Assembly (NCBI GenBank): GCA_015272515.1
Contig: JACYLN010000130.1
Coordinates: 34,437 to 98,436 of the forward strand
From: Leptolyngbyaceae cyanobacterium C42_A2020_001
Lineage (GTDB): Bacteria; Cyanobacteriota; Cyanobacteriia; Leptolyngbyales; Leptolyngbyaceae
Direction: 5' to 3'
Length of the DNA: 64,000 bases
Part shown: in pieces, positions 63,859-64,000 of the stretch
Layout: each line of letters opens with the position of its first letter
Position numbering within the stretch: the stretch's first letter is position 1
Notes under the pieces: model-generated
What the model was told of the DNA's origin: nothing
What the model saw: the letters and a program-made list of their open reading frames with translations, nothing else
Databases searched by the model: none
Made by a program: the position numbers and the translations under genes

Positions 63859-64000
63859 TGCTGAGAGAGTTTGCGTTTGCCCTTATCCCAAACCCAAGCT
63901 TGGGGAACTAAGCCATTCAAAGTCCCCCAAGCTTGGGGGATTTAGGGGGCGAAAGCTACTGTGTACACCAATAATCAAACTTAGCCCAATCACTGGCGAA
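63859..64000. repeat. right-hand copies of the ~122-bp repeat, running off the window
   Basis: After a short unrelated stretch (to about 63890) the repeat resumes. CCCAAGCTTGGGG (from 63894) and CCCCCAAGCTTGGGGG (63923-63938) correspond to the two palindromes of the left copies, but with AAGCTT centres. GATTTAGGGGGCGAAAGCTACTG follows, then a new copy starting at 63961-63982 and cut by the window end. Confidence 0.88.

Noticed and set aside
63122..64000. CRISPR array
   Set aside because: The repeats are ~122 bp and directly adjacent with no unique spacers, and no cas genes are present.

Overview
The window is chromosomal DNA from a cyanobacterium, probably filamentous and Leptolyngbya-like. 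The octamer GCGATCGC (HIP1) is scattered through genes and gaps. Genes typical of oxygenic phototrophs are present: psb32, a HHL1-like photosystem II protection gene, ycf35 with its ferredoxin neighbour, gun4, a group 2 sigma factor and a DUF4347 surface protein. No rRNA, tRNA, CRISPR array or intact insertion sequence was found.

Layout. 1-4.4 kb: a secreted protein with a short relative beside it, a phosphopantetheinyl transferase, a peptidyl-prolyl isomerase and a glycosyltransferase. 4.7-15.4 kb: three large minus-strand exoenzymes with RTX-type or RTX-like C-termini, forming an organic-phosphate scavenging island. They are a phytase-like esterase carrying two inserted glycerophosphodiesterase domains, a double alkaline-phosphatase-like protein, and an RTX alkaline phosphatase with two Fur-box-like sites upstream. 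15.7-17.1 kb: a divergent psb32 / HHL1-like pair. 17.1-22.5 kb: a signalling or conflict locus of AAA-like ATPases with GAF, TIR and VMAP-type N-terminal domains. Both of its genes look frameshifted, one by a 46-bp tandem duplication. 23.0-36.9 kb: mostly housekeeping genes (HD hydrolase, pyrF, two paralogous exported proteins, tyrS, PBP1A, TM2 protein, malQ, Nudix, RidA, recQ) plus a permease-histidine kinase fusion.

37.1-41.4 kb: a small accessory island with a TPR-CbxX/CfqX-type ATPase whose Walker A motif is altered, two HicA/HicB modules in opposite gene orders, a decayed hicB fragment, a UPF0158 gene and two copies of a long palindromic repeat. 41.6-54.4 kb: carB, sigma factor, argD, Ser/Thr kinase, a saccharopine-dehydrogenase-like enzyme, the DUF2997-ycf35-ferredoxin cluster and two peroxiredoxins. 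54.7-63.1 kb: DUF4347 protein, pentapeptide protein, Trp-rich protein, dtd, a degenerate GAF histidine kinase, gun4, a heptose-phosphate-type nucleotidyltransferase and a methyltransferase. 63.1-64.0 kb: a tandem ~122-bp palindromic repeat interrupted by a DUF559 endonuclease gene, the best candidate here for an undescribed repeat-plus-nuclease element.

The clearest functional groups are phosphate acquisition outside the cell (4.7-15.4 kb) and photosystem II or chlorophyll maintenance (psb32, HHL1-like, ycf35/ferredoxin, gun4). All family names come from reading the sequence and recalling family motifs; no database search was run.
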